This document shows, piece by piece, positions 33,915-43,469 of a stretch of DNA of 64,000 nucleotides; the stretch's first letter is position 1, and each line of letters begins with the position of its first letter. The DNA is taken from contig JAZQGP010000033.1 of the NCBI GenBank assembly GCA_045540015.1, positions 1 through 64,000 of the forward strand, in the 5' to 3' direction. The notes under the pieces were generated by a model. That model ran no database searches and had not been told where the DNA came from. It saw only the letters and a list, made by a program, of their open reading frames with translations. A program made the translations under genes and the position numbers. This DNA comes from UMGS1387 sp045540015 (GTDB lineage: Bacteria > Bacillota > Clostridia > Oscillospirales > CAG-382).

Positions 33915-35270
33915 TTATCCTATCACATCCTTAATCTTCTCCCAGCAAAGCTTAAGTACCATCATTCTATGTATTCCCGAATAAGCAGTATCAACAACCA
34001 AATAATCATTATTTTTGCTTAATTTGGGATGCAAATCGCATGTCGCCGGTGTTCCCCACAAAGGCGAGTAAAAAGTTCCAAGAATCATACATTTTCCACT
34101 CTCGGAATTCATGACGAGCAGATTGCGTTTCTTTCCATAATCTGCATATGTATCTGTAATCATATACTTTCCGAGTTTTTCAAAGGATGGGTGGCCGTCC
34201 ACTTCCAGAAGCTTTCCATCATATAGTTTTTTTAACTTATATTCATTATTGTTCTTTTCATACAACTGATAACCGCTTACATACCTTAAATGAGCTTTTA
34301 TCCTTTTTGGAAGAATTTCAAAAGCATTCCTCACCGCTGTACGTAACAACGCTTTTAACGTTCTTTTGTTTGTTGCGGTTGTTTTTCTGTCTGTTCCCGG
34401 CTTTAACATTACCTGCACAGCACTATTGTTAACAGCACGTTTTCTGGATGCACGAGAGTAAATAACAAACGACGTATCCGTTTTCCAGCCGAAATGCGAC
34501 CACGCAAACTTCTTCCAGCCGTCAATCACATGCATATTTGTCCCATCAATATTCGCCATTATCATTCGGGTAAGTCTTCCCGTTCCGGGCAGATTATATC
34601 TGTGCAGGAAAACCATTTCCGTTCCCGACGAATTTATCATAATATGCTCAAGCCAATGTTTTCCTTGTTCGAATCCTTCATCAGGCTTGAGTTTTATCAC
34701 ATCGTCAAGCGACACAATTCTTGTAAGCGTATTTTCCTTTAAATCAAGGGCAAAAATACCGTCACCCTCAAGTACATTTACGTTACATTCTTCATTTGCA
34801 ACCGACTGATAATGGTAAGCAGGAGTCCAATAGCTTCTCTCAAGGTTCAGTGTAATCGCTTTCTTACCGTCAGGGGTAAGACAGTACACGGGATAGCACA
34901 AGTCTCTCTTTTCTCCCGTTTCAATATTTATAATACGTGAAATGAGATGATTGTCCTTTGAAAGATTGAATATAATCTCTTTGTTACCCGTATTCGGCAC
35001 CCACTGAAGCATTGTTGCCTGCGGCCAGTTAAATGAATCGGAAATATCAAGGCTATGCCATGTACCTTCAGGGATACTGTAATATCCCACTTCAACTGTA
35101 TCGCCCTTTTCAATCTGTCTTCCGTCAAAGCTGCTTCTGTTACAAAGAAGCTTTGTGCCGTCACTGCTTAAAAAGTCATAGTTATAGTATCCGCCCCATT
35201 CGGCATATTCGCCGTTTGTTTCAAACACCTTTTCAACATATTTTGTAAGATGCAATTTCTTTTTCTGCAT
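33915..35270 (-). CDS. Beta-propeller-like protein in the capsule operon, function unknown
   Basis: 451 residues from ATG 35270, which has GAAGGG just upstream; a longer frame to 35291 overlaps the previous gene. Repeated short units (WGGYYNYDFLSSDGTKLLC, LTPDGKKAITLNLER, INSSGTEMVFLHRY, IMANIDGTNMHVIDG, HPSFEKLGKYMITDTY) look like six- or seven-bladed WD40/TolB-type propeller blades. No signal peptide or membrane helix is seen, so it should be cytoplasmic. Similar proteins appear in glycosyltransferase clusters without known function. It may bind a nucleotide sugar or glycan intermediate; that is a guess. Confidence 0.55.
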   Translation of the reverse strand: MQKKKLHLTKYVEKVFETNGEYAEWGGYYNYDFLSSDGTKLLCNRSSFDGRQIEKGDTVEVGYYSIPEGTWHSLDISDSFNWPQATMLQWVPNTGNKEIIFNLSKDNHLISRIINIETGEKRDLCYPVYCLTPDGKKAITLNLERSYWTPAYHYQSVANEECNVNVLEGDGIFALDLKENTLTRIVSLDDVIKLKPDEGFEQGKHWLEHIMINSSGTEMVFLHRYNLPGTGRLTRMIMANIDGTNMHVIDGWKKFAWSHFGWKTDTSFVIYSRASRKRAVNNSAVQVMLKPGTDRKTTATNKRTLKALLRTAVRNAFEILPKRIKAHLRYVSGYQLYEKNNNEYKLKKLYDGKLLEVDGHPSFEKLGKYMITDTYADYGKKRNLLVMNSESGKCMILGTFYSPLWGTPATCDLHPKLSKNNDYLVVDTAYSGIHRMMVLKLCWEKIKDVIG

Positions 35271-35281
35271 ATTAACCCTTC

Positions 35282-36544
35282 TTAATCCCAATATGAAGCC
35301 ATGTCTGTTTTATTTTCATCATGAACGCCGTTTTTAACGTCAACAATCGTGCGGTAAAACAGCTCATTAAGCGGTCTTATATCAAAGCATTTAAATGCTC
35401 TTTCTTTCATCTTTTCGCCAATTGCCTTTCCCTCATCGGGATTGTTCATAAAATGCACAAAAGTCTCACGCATCTTTTCAATATCACCCTCAGGAAGAAC
35501 TATTCCATCAGGACCAATCTGATAAGGTACGGAACCTGACGAACTACCGATAACAGGTAGAGAAGTTGCCATTGCCTGAACAAGTGCAAGAGAGAATGTT
35601 TCCTCCCACTTTGGCGTTGTGAGCGGCATATGCACAGCGCAGTCAAGAGCATTCCAGTGCTGTGCCATGTCAGTCCAGTTATCTATATATCCCGTGAGAA
35701 TAATTTTATCCTCAAGACCTCTGGCAGCTATTTCGCTCTTAATCTTTTCAACCTCGTCATCTCTGCCGTGTCCCATCATGAGATACTTCCAGTTGCCTTC
35801 CTCGGGAAGTGCTGCGATAATTTCCGAAAGTCCTTTACTTGCATTGAATCTTGATGCACTACCGAAAAGATAAGCGTCGCCTATATTGTACTTTTCTCTT
35901 ATCTTTCTGCGGGCTTCTTCATCTGTGTGGAAGATATCCGTATCAACGCCAACCTGTGTCTGCATATAAATCGGTCCCTTATATCCTTCTCTAATAAACT
36001 CGTCTCTACCGTCGGGATAGTGGCAGAAAATTGCATCACAGTATTTATTGAGTTTTTTTATCTTATTCTTCTTTACAAAGTAGAATACGGCTTTTCTTAT
36101 CATAACAAGCGGATTTGAGCTTGTCTCAAGCTTCAGGGCATGCTGATGTCCACGCATACTGAAGGCAACAAACTTCGTATCGGGCAGCTTTCCGCTTTTC
36201 TTCAAATCAAGAAGCTGCATGAGGGAATCCTGTGTATGCTCACCGATATGGTAAACAATGTCAGGCTTAATTTCAAGTATTGCATTGACCATATCCGCAG
36301 AAGTCCACGAGCTGTAACGATGCTTTTCAAGACGTATAAGTCTTATATGAAATCTTTCAGACTCCACCGTCTTTCCTTCCTGAACATATGCTTTTCCGTA
36401 TGTAAGAGCTGCACCTCCACCCCATTTATACTCCTTTGGAGCAAGAAGATAAATGTCAAGATCTTCATGTGTTTCTGACAACAGTCTCCAACGTTTATAA
36501 AATCGCTCTTCCTGAAAAGTGTGGTTTATAAGTACAATTTTCAT
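35282..36544 (-). CDS. GT4-family glycosyltransferase
   Basis: 420 residues with the GT-B two-domain plan. The N-terminal domain begins MKIVLINHTF and includes KPDIVYHIGEHTQDSL. The C-terminal donor domain shows AYLFGSASRFNASKGLSEIIAALP, KIILTGYIDNW, then TFSLALVQAMATSLPVIGSSSGSVPYQI, the EX7E-type motif of family 4. It should add a sugar to the lipid-linked capsule unit on the inner membrane face. It overlaps the start region of the propeller gene. Donor unknown. Confidence 0.85.
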   Translation of the reverse strand: MKIVLINHTFQEERFYKRWRLLSETHEDLDIYLLAPKEYKWGGGAALTYGKAYVQEGKTVESERFHIRLIRLEKHRYSSWTSADMVNAILEIKPDIVYHIGEHTQDSLMQLLDLKKSGKLPDTKFVAFSMRGHQHALKLETSSNPLVMIRKAVFYFVKKNKIKKLNKYCDAIFCHYPDGRDEFIREGYKGPIYMQTQVGVDTDIFHTDEEARRKIREKYNIGDAYLFGSASRFNASKGLSEIIAALPEEGNWKYLMMGHGRDDEVEKIKSEIAARGLEDKIILTGYIDNWTDMAQHWNALDCAVHMPLTTPKWEETFSLALVQAMATSLPVIGSSSGSVPYQIGPDGIVLPEGDIEKMRETFVHFMNNPDEGKAIGEKMKERAFKCFDIRPLNELFYRTIVDVKNGVHDENKTDMASYWD

Positions 36545-36562
36545 GCTATCTTCCTCAAATAA

Positions 36563-37825
36563 TTATTTATGGCAGGAAATTTCGATAATTTCCCTCATTC
36601 TCTCATAATCCGTCTTATCCTTCGGTTTTCTTAAATCCTTTACCGCGTTTTCCGAAAGCTTTCTTCTAAGAGATGCATCCTCAAACAGTCTACCTATATT
36701 ATACGCAAGCATTTCGTAATCTTCAAACCTGTAAAGCAGGCAATTTTCTTCATTAACGGCATATTCGGGTACACCGCCCACATAAGACGAAACACAAGGC
36801 GTGCCGACAGTCATTGCCTCTTTGAGTGTGCTCGAATGATTTTCGATAGCCGATGTCATTGCAAAGCAGTTGACACTTGCCATTTTACTTGCCATTTCGT
36901 CCGCCGTCAGTCTTCCGACATAAACAACATTTTCCGAAAGGTCAAGCTTTTTTACAAGCGAAAGAATCAGTCTATCATAACCGTGCTGTTTGAGCTTTGC
37001 TTTTATCGTTTTTGCTTCTTTAAATGCCGTTCCAGGAATATAAAGGCGAACATTCGGATAAAACTTTTTAACAATTGCAAGTGCATGAAGCAGCATATGA
37101 AGCCCCTTTATTGGGTAATTGGCAGCAGGACACATTATTGTGTGTGGTTCCATACCCTCTTCACTCCACTGTACCTTTGAAAAACTATCGGAAATGCTTA
37201 TCGGACAAAAATGCACATTCACACCGGGGCACATCTTCTTATAATAAGACTCTGCCCAATGATTTTCTACAATAATGTGCTTTGCCCTTCTTACAATTTC
37301 CTTTTCATATTCGACACGTTTTTGATATGCACGTGCAGTTTGCTTTATGGTTGTTCCCGAAAGCACATCACGAAGTGAAAGGGCTTTTTTCAGTTCCTTT
37401 TCGGTAAGTCCCGAAATATAGTATTTTGCTATACTGTCAAGTATCCCCTGAACAAAAACAACAGACGGAATATCGGGACACGCCCTGAATGCTGCAAGTG
37501 CATACGGGAACTCCGTTCCCCATATTTCCATGATATCGGGTTTCTCTTTTTCAAAGATAGTCTTCCACGCCTTAACTGATTCCGCAGATTTATAATCATA
37601 ATGCTCGTTAGGTTTTCCTTTTAAAGTATAGAAAGAAACATTTCCCTCGCTGTATTCGGTAATTGCCGGGTTTTCTTCTATATTGACTACTACTATTTTA
37701 TCTTCAGTCTGCTTTTGCACCTCTTGGAGCATAGCCTCAAGCCACTGACCGCCGGTAGCTTTCTTACCGTATATCTTCTGGTGCAATGCACCGCAACACT
37801 TGTTTACTATCCATAATACTTTCAT
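36563..37825 (-). CDS. GT4-family glycosyltransferase
   Basis: 420 residues. MKVLWIVNKCCG...KKATGGQWLEAML opens the acceptor domain, KPDIMEIWGTEFPYALA follows, and the donor domain has AANYPIKGLHMLLHALAIV, NVVYVGRLTADEM, then SAIENHSSTLKEAMTVGTPCVSS, including the acidic EX7E positions. Its ATG overlaps the TGA of the polymerase gene by four bases. It likely adds one sugar of the repeat unit; the specificity cannot be read from sequence. Confidence 0.85.
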   Translation of the reverse strand: MKVLWIVNKCCGALHQKIYGKKATGGQWLEAMLQEVQKQTEDKIVVVNIEENPAITEYSEGNVSFYTLKGKPNEHYDYKSAESVKAWKTIFEKEKPDIMEIWGTEFPYALAAFRACPDIPSVVFVQGILDSIAKYYISGLTEKELKKALSLRDVLSGTTIKQTARAYQKRVEYEKEIVRRAKHIIVENHWAESYYKKMCPGVNVHFCPISISDSFSKVQWSEEGMEPHTIMCPAANYPIKGLHMLLHALAIVKKFYPNVRLYIPGTAFKEAKTIKAKLKQHGYDRLILSLVKKLDLSENVVYVGRLTADEMASKMASVNCFAMTSAIENHSSTLKEAMTVGTPCVSSYVGGVPEYAVNEENCLLYRFEDYEMLAYNIGRLFEDASLRRKLSENAVKDLRKPKDKTDYERMREIIEISCHK

Positions 37826-39057
37826 CGCTTTTTCTCTCCTGTATCCTTACTCATAATACTTGCAAACAAGGCCATTGTCACAACAAAATGGAAGAAAAAC
37901 ACCTTAGGATTAATAACTGCCAATATTATAGCAATAAGATACGACCATACCATATATCCGTAAAAATCCGTGTGCCTGTAAGGCTTTAGGCAAAGCTGAT
38001 AAATGGTTGCATATATTATTACAATTGCTATAATTCCAACAAATCCGTATATTGCAAGGGTATCAAGTATAAATGAATGTCCGCCGATGCCGCCTTGGCT
38101 CCATGTGCCAAAACCGCGGCTTTCAAAAAAAGAATTAATGGATTCTTGATAAAGTTCCATTCTATTGCCGTGCTCGGTAACGTCCTTTGCACCTTCACCT
38201 GTGAGCATATATGCAATATATTCAAATCTCTGGGAGAAAACTTCACTCTGCAATTTTTCCGAAAAAAACAAGAACAGCTCTGCAAGCAGATTTGATGCAA
38301 GAGATGTAACCGATGCCAGAAGTGCAAACATTCCTACCGTTTTCTTGGGAGTGAGCTTTCCGGCAAAAAATGTAAACAGAGAAACAATATACATGATAAG
38401 TGCCCCTGTGTATTCTGCATTAATAATGATCACTGCATTCAGCAAAAGCATTGCGGTACCGAGCAGTCGGTTTATTCTGTTTTTCTTTACCATATAAACT
38501 ATAAGCGGCGTCATAAGCACAAGCTCATAGACAAAGGTAAAGCCGGCTATATTGTTTAACATATACAATGCATATTCCGCATCGGTACTTGAAAGCGTTG
38601 CAAGAATACGGGAAGCTTCGGGATAGTTTATGTTTCCGACAAGCGTTGTAACACCTGTTATAACATAATTGAACAATACAAACACAAATAGCTTTTCAAG
38701 CTTTAGTTCTCGTGATTTACACTGATAGCTAACAACTATAAGTCCATACAGCGTTACCTGAAGCTCTCCGTACATATACATAGGAATCGCAGCTGCTTTT
38801 CCTGCAATAAGATATCTCAGACATGTAAGCAATGCTACAGAAAGAAGCAGAAACAAGTTAAATATCTTTCCGTCTTTCCCCATCGCACTGATTCTGCAAA
38901 AAGAGAAAAACATCAAATATGCAAAAAGCCCCAGAAACACAATACCCGGCAAATAAAATCCGAAAACCGGTAATAACTTGTTCAGAAAATACATTATTGT
39001 GAACAAGTCAAAAAGTGAAATATTCAGTTTTTTATTATGTTGAACACTTAACCCCAA
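37822..39057 (-). CDS. Wzy-like O-antigen/capsule polymerase
   Basis: 411 residues with about 11 membrane helices (for example VFGFYLPGIVFLGLFAYLMFF, LLGTAMLLLNAVIIIN, FVGIIAIVIIYATIYQL). A long loop near 285-330 carries HGNRMELYQESINSF, then GFGTWSQGGIGGHSFILDTLAIYGFVG, matching the Wzy_C motif where the RGFGxW...H pattern is usual. It should polymerise the flipped repeat units on the outer membrane face. ATGA overlap with the next gene shows coupling. Confidence 0.8.
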   Translation of the reverse strand: MGLSVQHNKKLNISLFDLFTIMYFLNKLLPVFGFYLPGIVFLGLFAYLMFFSFCRISAMGKDGKIFNLFLLLSVALLTCLRYLIAGKAAAIPMYMYGELQVTLYGLIVVSYQCKSRELKLEKLFVFVLFNYVITGVTTLVGNINYPEASRILATLSSTDAEYALYMLNNIAGFTFVYELVLMTPLIVYMVKKNRINRLLGTAMLLLNAVIIINAEYTGALIMYIVSLFTFFAGKLTPKKTVGMFALLASVTSLASNLLAELFLFFSEKLQSEVFSQRFEYIAYMLTGEGAKDVTEHGNRMELYQESINSFFESRGFGTWSQGGIGGHSFILDTLAIYGFVGIIAIVIIYATIYQLCLKPYRHTDFYGYMVWSYLIAIILAVINPKVFFFHFVVTMALFASIMSKDTGEKKR

Positions 39058-39059
39058 AA

Positions 39060-40235
39060 CTATCTCTCCCTGTCAAGCATTTGCATAAGTTTTTTTGCTT
39101 GCACTACATTGTTCTTCTCTTTTAATATAAACTCTTTTGCCAAAATTCCCTTTTCATGAAGCACCTCTTTCGGTTGCGAGAGAATTTCGCAAAGTTTATT
39201 GCAAACTCCATCTTGGTTTTCCTCGTCAATAAGGTACACATATTCGTTGTATTCTTCGGGCATACCGGGAAGACGTGTTGTGAGCACAGGAGTACCCGAT
39301 GCCATATATTCCATGTTTTTTGAAGGAAAAGAATACTTTGTATATTCTTCATTTGTCGGCCTTGGATTTACAAGCAAGGCTGCACGAAGTTCGTTTTCAA
39401 CAATTTCCCTATTCGGTACAACACCAAAGTATTTTACATTCTGATACTGCCCACAAAGCTTTTTAAGTTCATCTTCGAAATCTCCGCTTCCGTATATGTG
39501 AAGCTCAGTATCGGGAACATCTGCCTTTATAAAACCTTTTACAAGGCTTTCAATTCCGTAAACCTTTCGTAAGGTTCCGGCATATAAGCATACTTTTTTA
39601 TCGTATTTTCCCTCAAGGTTGTTGCTCACATTTGACATTCCCACATCCGCATGTCCCTCAAGTACCACATATGGTCTGTTCTTCGGATTTACAATACTGC
39701 TCATTTGCTCGGTGAGAAATAGATAGCTGTCAAATTTCTTCATAATCCAAAGGTTTATCTTTTCGTGTAACGGGACCTTTGCATTATCGGGTCTGTGACA
39801 TGGCACGTCCGTTACAATTCCAACGGTTTTAATTCTGCGGATTTTGCATGCAAGGTACGCTGCAACCGATACTGCAATATTAAGTGCATCGCAAATCATG
39901 ACACGTTCCTTTTCTGCACGCATAAACAGTATTTTAAAGAACACGCTGAAAAACACGCTCACATTTCGAAGCACCGGATAGCTTATAAACGGAACATAAT
40001 AATAATTAATTCCGTTCTCGCTGTCCTTTTCACCTTTATAGAAAAGCCTTGTGCTGACAGCTTGGTTTATGGGACGTGACGAAACAGCATCCACTCTTGC
40101 ACCGTTTGCGCAAAGTCCTTCCATAAGAAGCTGATTATACTTCTGCGACTGCTGCTGGACACGTATTCCCTTGTCCTCTACATATTCCTTGTATTTTTTT
40201 GGCGAACATCCGCCATATACATAAATAAAATGCAT
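39060..40235 (-). CDS. GT4-family glycosyltransferase
   Basis: 391 residues. An N-terminal domain with KIRRIKTVGIVTDVPCHRP (acceptor side, probable membrane-contact basic patch) is followed by the donor domain: KKVCLYAGTLRKVYGIESLVKGF, LHIYGSGDFEDELK, VKYFGVVPN, then YSFPSKNMEYMASGTPVLTTRLPG, close to the family 4 pattern. Only two bases separate it from the polymerase gene. Donor and acceptor unknown. Confidence 0.85.
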   Translation of the reverse strand: MHFIYVYGGCSPKKYKEYVEDKGIRVQQQSQKYNQLLMEGLCANGARVDAVSSRPINQAVSTRLFYKGEKDSENGINYYYVPFISYPVLRNVSVFFSVFFKILFMRAEKERVMICDALNIAVSVAAYLACKIRRIKTVGIVTDVPCHRPDNAKVPLHEKINLWIMKKFDSYLFLTEQMSSIVNPKNRPYVVLEGHADVGMSNVSNNLEGKYDKKVCLYAGTLRKVYGIESLVKGFIKADVPDTELHIYGSGDFEDELKKLCGQYQNVKYFGVVPNREIVENELRAALLVNPRPTNEEYTKYSFPSKNMEYMASGTPVLTTRLPGMPEEYNEYVYLIDEENQDGVCNKLCEILSQPKEVLHEKGILAKEFILKEKNNVVQAKKLMQMLDRER

Positions 40236-40239
40236 CTTA

Positions 40240-41679
40240 TTACCTTCTGATAAGTTTTTTGATGAATTTTTTTGTCATTTTTACGGGATTTTTAAGTCTT
40301 GATTTTAAAAGCGTCAATTTGTCGGCAAAGGTTCTCTTGTTTATTTCTATTTCAAGTGCCTTTGAATCAAGATACTTTATTGTTTCATACGACAAAGAAA
40401 GATTATTTCTCTCTGTTTCGTTGCACGAAAGCAGAACGGACAAAACTTCCTTACAGTTTGCAATCTGAATTGATGTGAAATCGTTTATGTCAAGCGACTG
40501 CTCAATGGCACTTACCCAGCCGCCAGCTCTCTGCTCAATGTAAAACCTGTCACGTATGTCAACAAACTTTACAGGATTTTCCTCTGTATACTCCAGCCAC
40601 TCATCAAATCCAATTTTCTGAGAGCTATCTGTACCAAATTCGTCTTTATAGTACGAGCATATTCCCTTTTTAAAGCTGTCTGCATCTGCTCCTGCGATAC
40701 CTCTTGAATACATCTGTCCTGCCTCATAAAGACCGCTTCGCAAAACAATTGCATCTTCTCCAAAGGAAGAAAACTGACCACAGGCATAAAAGTGAGCGTC
40801 TGCTCCGTTTGAATTTTTACCGCAAAAATCCATATAATCCGAAAGCTTTTGCTGAGAAAACTTTTTCTTCTTTATGTATGTATGATTTACACCGAACATA
40901 TCGCAAAGCTTTTTGGGAACGGATTTATCGGAGGAGCTTATATTGTCGTGCTGTGCCGTATATGACGAGAAAGGCACACCCGCCTTTATGAGTGCCGAGA
41001 ACGTTACTCTCGAATCCTTGCCGCCTGTAAGTGCAAGAACAATTCTTTTGCCCGAATATTTATTTATGTTATATACGGCATTGACAAGCATATCGGACAC
41101 AGCCTTGCATTTTTCCTCTGTGGAAAGTGCCGTGTAATCATGCATCCACATTGAAGGCAGTATATTGATTTTGCCGTCTTCAAAGCTCATTTTCTGCGTA
41201 CACATAAGAGCTTTGGTATCGCAAAGCAGAGTATACGGCAAAAGTTGCCATGTAAGACCGCTGTTCTTTACGCCCTTTTCTATTTTCCTTTCGGTAACAC
41301 AAGACAACAGGGCCAGTGATGAGCATACGTACCATTCGCCGTCCTTTTCGGTATAAAATGCGCTCATAAGTCCACAAGCATCGGTGAAAAGTTCATTTTC
41401 CGTAATAAGCACATATCTTCCTGTCCAGAAGCGTGTGGCTTCTGCCAAATTATTTTCGACATTTGCCGAAATGTCTTCTTCTATGCTCTTATCCTTTTTG
41501 TCCGTGCAGAAAGCGTTTCCAAGGATATACACCTGTATTCCGTCAGAGGTTTTACACTGTGTTATATTCAGTTTTTCGTCTGTGTACAGATACTTTTGTC
41601 CTAAAACATGCTCGTCCATATCAAAAAGATCGAGCTTTCGTGAAGACAAAAAATACTGTTTTTTTGTAATAGGTGTCAT
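40240..41679 (-). CDS. Asparagine-synthase-like amidotransferase without N-terminal Cys
   Basis: 479 residues. The C-terminal half has the PP-loop ATP pyrophosphatase of asparagine synthetases: VLALTGGKDSRVTF near 217-230 and YTAQHD. The N-terminal half looks like a worn Ntn-hydrolase fold (FTDACGLMSAFYTEKDGEWYVCSS), but the catalytic Cys2 of class II glutaminases is absent, since the protein begins MTPITKK. It may use free ammonia or another amine to form an amide on a sugar acid. The start ATG shares a base with the upstream stop (TAATG). Confidence 0.75.
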   Translation of the reverse strand: MTPITKKQYFLSSRKLDLFDMDEHVLGQKYLYTDEKLNITQCKTSDGIQVYILGNAFCTDKKDKSIEEDISANVENNLAEATRFWTGRYVLITENELFTDACGLMSAFYTEKDGEWYVCSSLALLSCVTERKIEKGVKNSGLTWQLLPYTLLCDTKALMCTQKMSFEDGKINILPSMWMHDYTALSTEEKCKAVSDMLVNAVYNINKYSGKRIVLALTGGKDSRVTFSALIKAGVPFSSYTAQHDNISSSDKSVPKKLCDMFGVNHTYIKKKKFSQQKLSDYMDFCGKNSNGADAHFYACGQFSSFGEDAIVLRSGLYEAGQMYSRGIAGADADSFKKGICSYYKDEFGTDSSQKIGFDEWLEYTEENPVKFVDIRDRFYIEQRAGGWVSAIEQSLDINDFTSIQIANCKEVLSVLLSCNETERNNLSLSYETIKYLDSKALEIEINKRTFADKLTLLKSRLKNPVKMTKKFIKKLIRR

Positions 41680-42830
41680 TACTGTTCGGAAATACTCCTT
41701 TTTGCTATATCACTGTACATAAACGTACTGCTCGCTTTTTGTGCCGAAGCAAGCATCTTTTCATAGTTATCACCGGAAAGTATTTCCTCTATTGCTGTTT
41801 TGATTTCTTCTGTGGTATCTTGCGTTAAAAACTTTACGTTTCCACCGCAGTCAACATGAGTTGTGCCGTCCCATTTCTTAACAAGAAGCGGAATTCCCTG
41901 TCCTGCGACTTGTTCCCAAAATACAGAATGTCTTCCCGGAAAACACGCAAGATTTGCCGCAGCATAGTACTTATAGGAGTCCTTTGCAAGAACCCAACCG
42001 ATATACTGCACTCTGTCGGAACAGCGTTTTTCTATTTCTTCTTTAAGCTCTGGGATTACCGAACCGAAAGCAATAAGTTTCAGCTTCGGATTGTCTATTG
42101 CATTCACCGCATCCATAAGCAGAAGTGTCTGTTTTTTGTAGTTATCGGTTTTTCCACCGTACATTATAAGAAAATCGTCGTCTGCAATGCCGTAATTTTC
42201 GCGTATTGCCTTTACCGATTCTTCTTTTGCAGCTTCAATAACGTCTTCATCGTCCGAACCCATAACAAGAAGCTCAACCTTTTCTTTCGGGAGCTTATAT
42301 TCATTGACAAGAAAATCAACTCTTGCAGGAAGCACGCCATAGAACTTAGTCACAAACGGATTTATAGCCTTTGCGCATCTTCTCCAGATAATTCTGTGCT
42401 GAATGTATCTTGACACAAAGCTCTTTGCACTGTTTGAAAAATCAGCATGGTTATCTGCATATACTCTGACGTTCTTATGCTTTTTAAGATACTTTACCAC
42501 AACGTCTATGTCGCAAAACTGAACGCCGTGAATAAAGATAATGTCAGGCGAAAACCTTTCAAGCTCTTTTTCAAGACCTATATATCTTCTCAGCATTTTT
42601 TCCGCTTTTCCGTTTTTGAAATCAAGTCTTGTTACGGGAATTCCGTGCTCGTTTATGTACTTATCGGCTTTAGGTAACCACTTTCCGTTGCCGTTTTCGT
42701 CAAACGTAAAAAGAGAAGCAACTATTTCAACCTCATGCCCCTGTTTTTTGTGATACTTTGGCAGAAGGTTTTCCTGATACGAATAATTATCAATGTAAAA
42801 ACACGCTAACATTAAATGCAGTATTTTCAT
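41679..42830 (-). CDS. GT4-like glycosyltransferase
   Basis: 383 residues. MKILHLMLACFYIDNYSYQENLLPKYH opens like capsule glycosyltransferases of family 4; SPDIIFIHGVQFCDI and YADNHADFSNSAKSF follow. The donor domain has FLIMYGGKTDNYKKQTLLLMDAV, VQYIGWVLAKDSYKYYAAANLACFPGRHSVFWEQVAGQG, with Glu near the EX7E position. No membrane helix. One sugar-adding step is expected; specificity unknown. Confidence 0.8.
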   Translation of the reverse strand: MKILHLMLACFYIDNYSYQENLLPKYHKKQGHEVEIVASLFTFDENGNGKWLPKADKYINEHGIPVTRLDFKNGKAEKMLRRYIGLEKELERFSPDIIFIHGVQFCDIDVVVKYLKKHKNVRVYADNHADFSNSAKSFVSRYIQHRIIWRRCAKAINPFVTKFYGVLPARVDFLVNEYKLPKEKVELLVMGSDDEDVIEAAKEESVKAIRENYGIADDDFLIMYGGKTDNYKKQTLLLMDAVNAIDNPKLKLIAFGSVIPELKEEIEKRCSDRVQYIGWVLAKDSYKYYAAANLACFPGRHSVFWEQVAGQGIPLLVKKWDGTTHVDCGGNVKFLTQDTTEEIKTAIEEILSGDNYEKMLASAQKASSTFMYSDIAKRSISEQ

Positions 42831-42833
42831 TTT

Positions 42834-43469
42834 TTACACTCCAATTTTCTCAAAAAGCTTTTCGGGATTTTCAAAGCAGTCGCCGTATTTTCTTAGTTCT
42901 TCCTCAGGCATATCCCACCACTTAAGTTCAATCATTTTTTCTATCGTCTCATCATCAAAACGCTTTCTTATCACTCTTGCAGGATTACCTGCGACGATTG
43001 TATATGGTTCTACGTCCTTTGTGACAACGCTGCCTGCACCCACAATTGCACCGTCACCGATTTTCACACCTTGAAGAACAAGTGCCCTGTTGCCTATCCA
43101 TACGTCATTTCCGATTACTGTTGTTTTATACGGGCTGAATTCTATTTTACCGAAATTTTTGCCGAATATATTACGTCCCTTGTTGAATACGGGCGATGTT
43201 GAAACAGCATCAATTTTATGAGCACCTCCGCCAATACCAACACCTGCCGCAATTGAACAGAAACTGCCGATTTGTGCATAAACAACACCAGAACGTGCCG
43301 AAACATATGTATATTTTCCAATCTTGCTGTAACGCACGTTTGCATGATGCTCAACAACCGCTGTTCTGTCAATTGCACTGTCTACAACAGTTGCACGAAA
43401 GGATATTCCGTTAAAGAGTCTTTTCGGATATCCCAAAAGCATTCGCAATAGCTTTTTTATTCGTTCCAT
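42834..43469 (-). CDS. Left-handed beta-helix O-acetyltransferase (CatB-like)
   Basis: 211 residues. Hexapeptide repeats (VVEHHANVRYSKIGKYTYV, VVYAQIGSFCSIAAGVGIGG, VIGNDVWIGNRALVLQGVKIGDGAIVGAGSVV, VTKDVEPYTIVAGNPARVI) build a left-handed beta-helix. GGAHKID carries the probable catalytic His of the xenobiotic/serine acetyltransferase branch. The C-terminal WWDMPEEEL is typical of this family in capsule loci. It should move acetyl from acetyl-CoA to a sugar hydroxyl. It lies between glycosyltransferases, 3 bp from the next gene. Confidence 0.9.
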   Translation of the reverse strand: MERIKKLLRMLLGYPKRLFNGISFRATVVDSAIDRTAVVEHHANVRYSKIGKYTYVSARSGVVYAQIGSFCSIAAGVGIGGGAHKIDAVSTSPVFNKGRNIFGKNFGKIEFSPYKTTVIGNDVWIGNRALVLQGVKIGDGAIVGAGSVVTKDVEPYTIVAGNPARVIRKRFDDETIEKMIELKWWDMPEEELRKYGDCFENPEKLFEKIGV

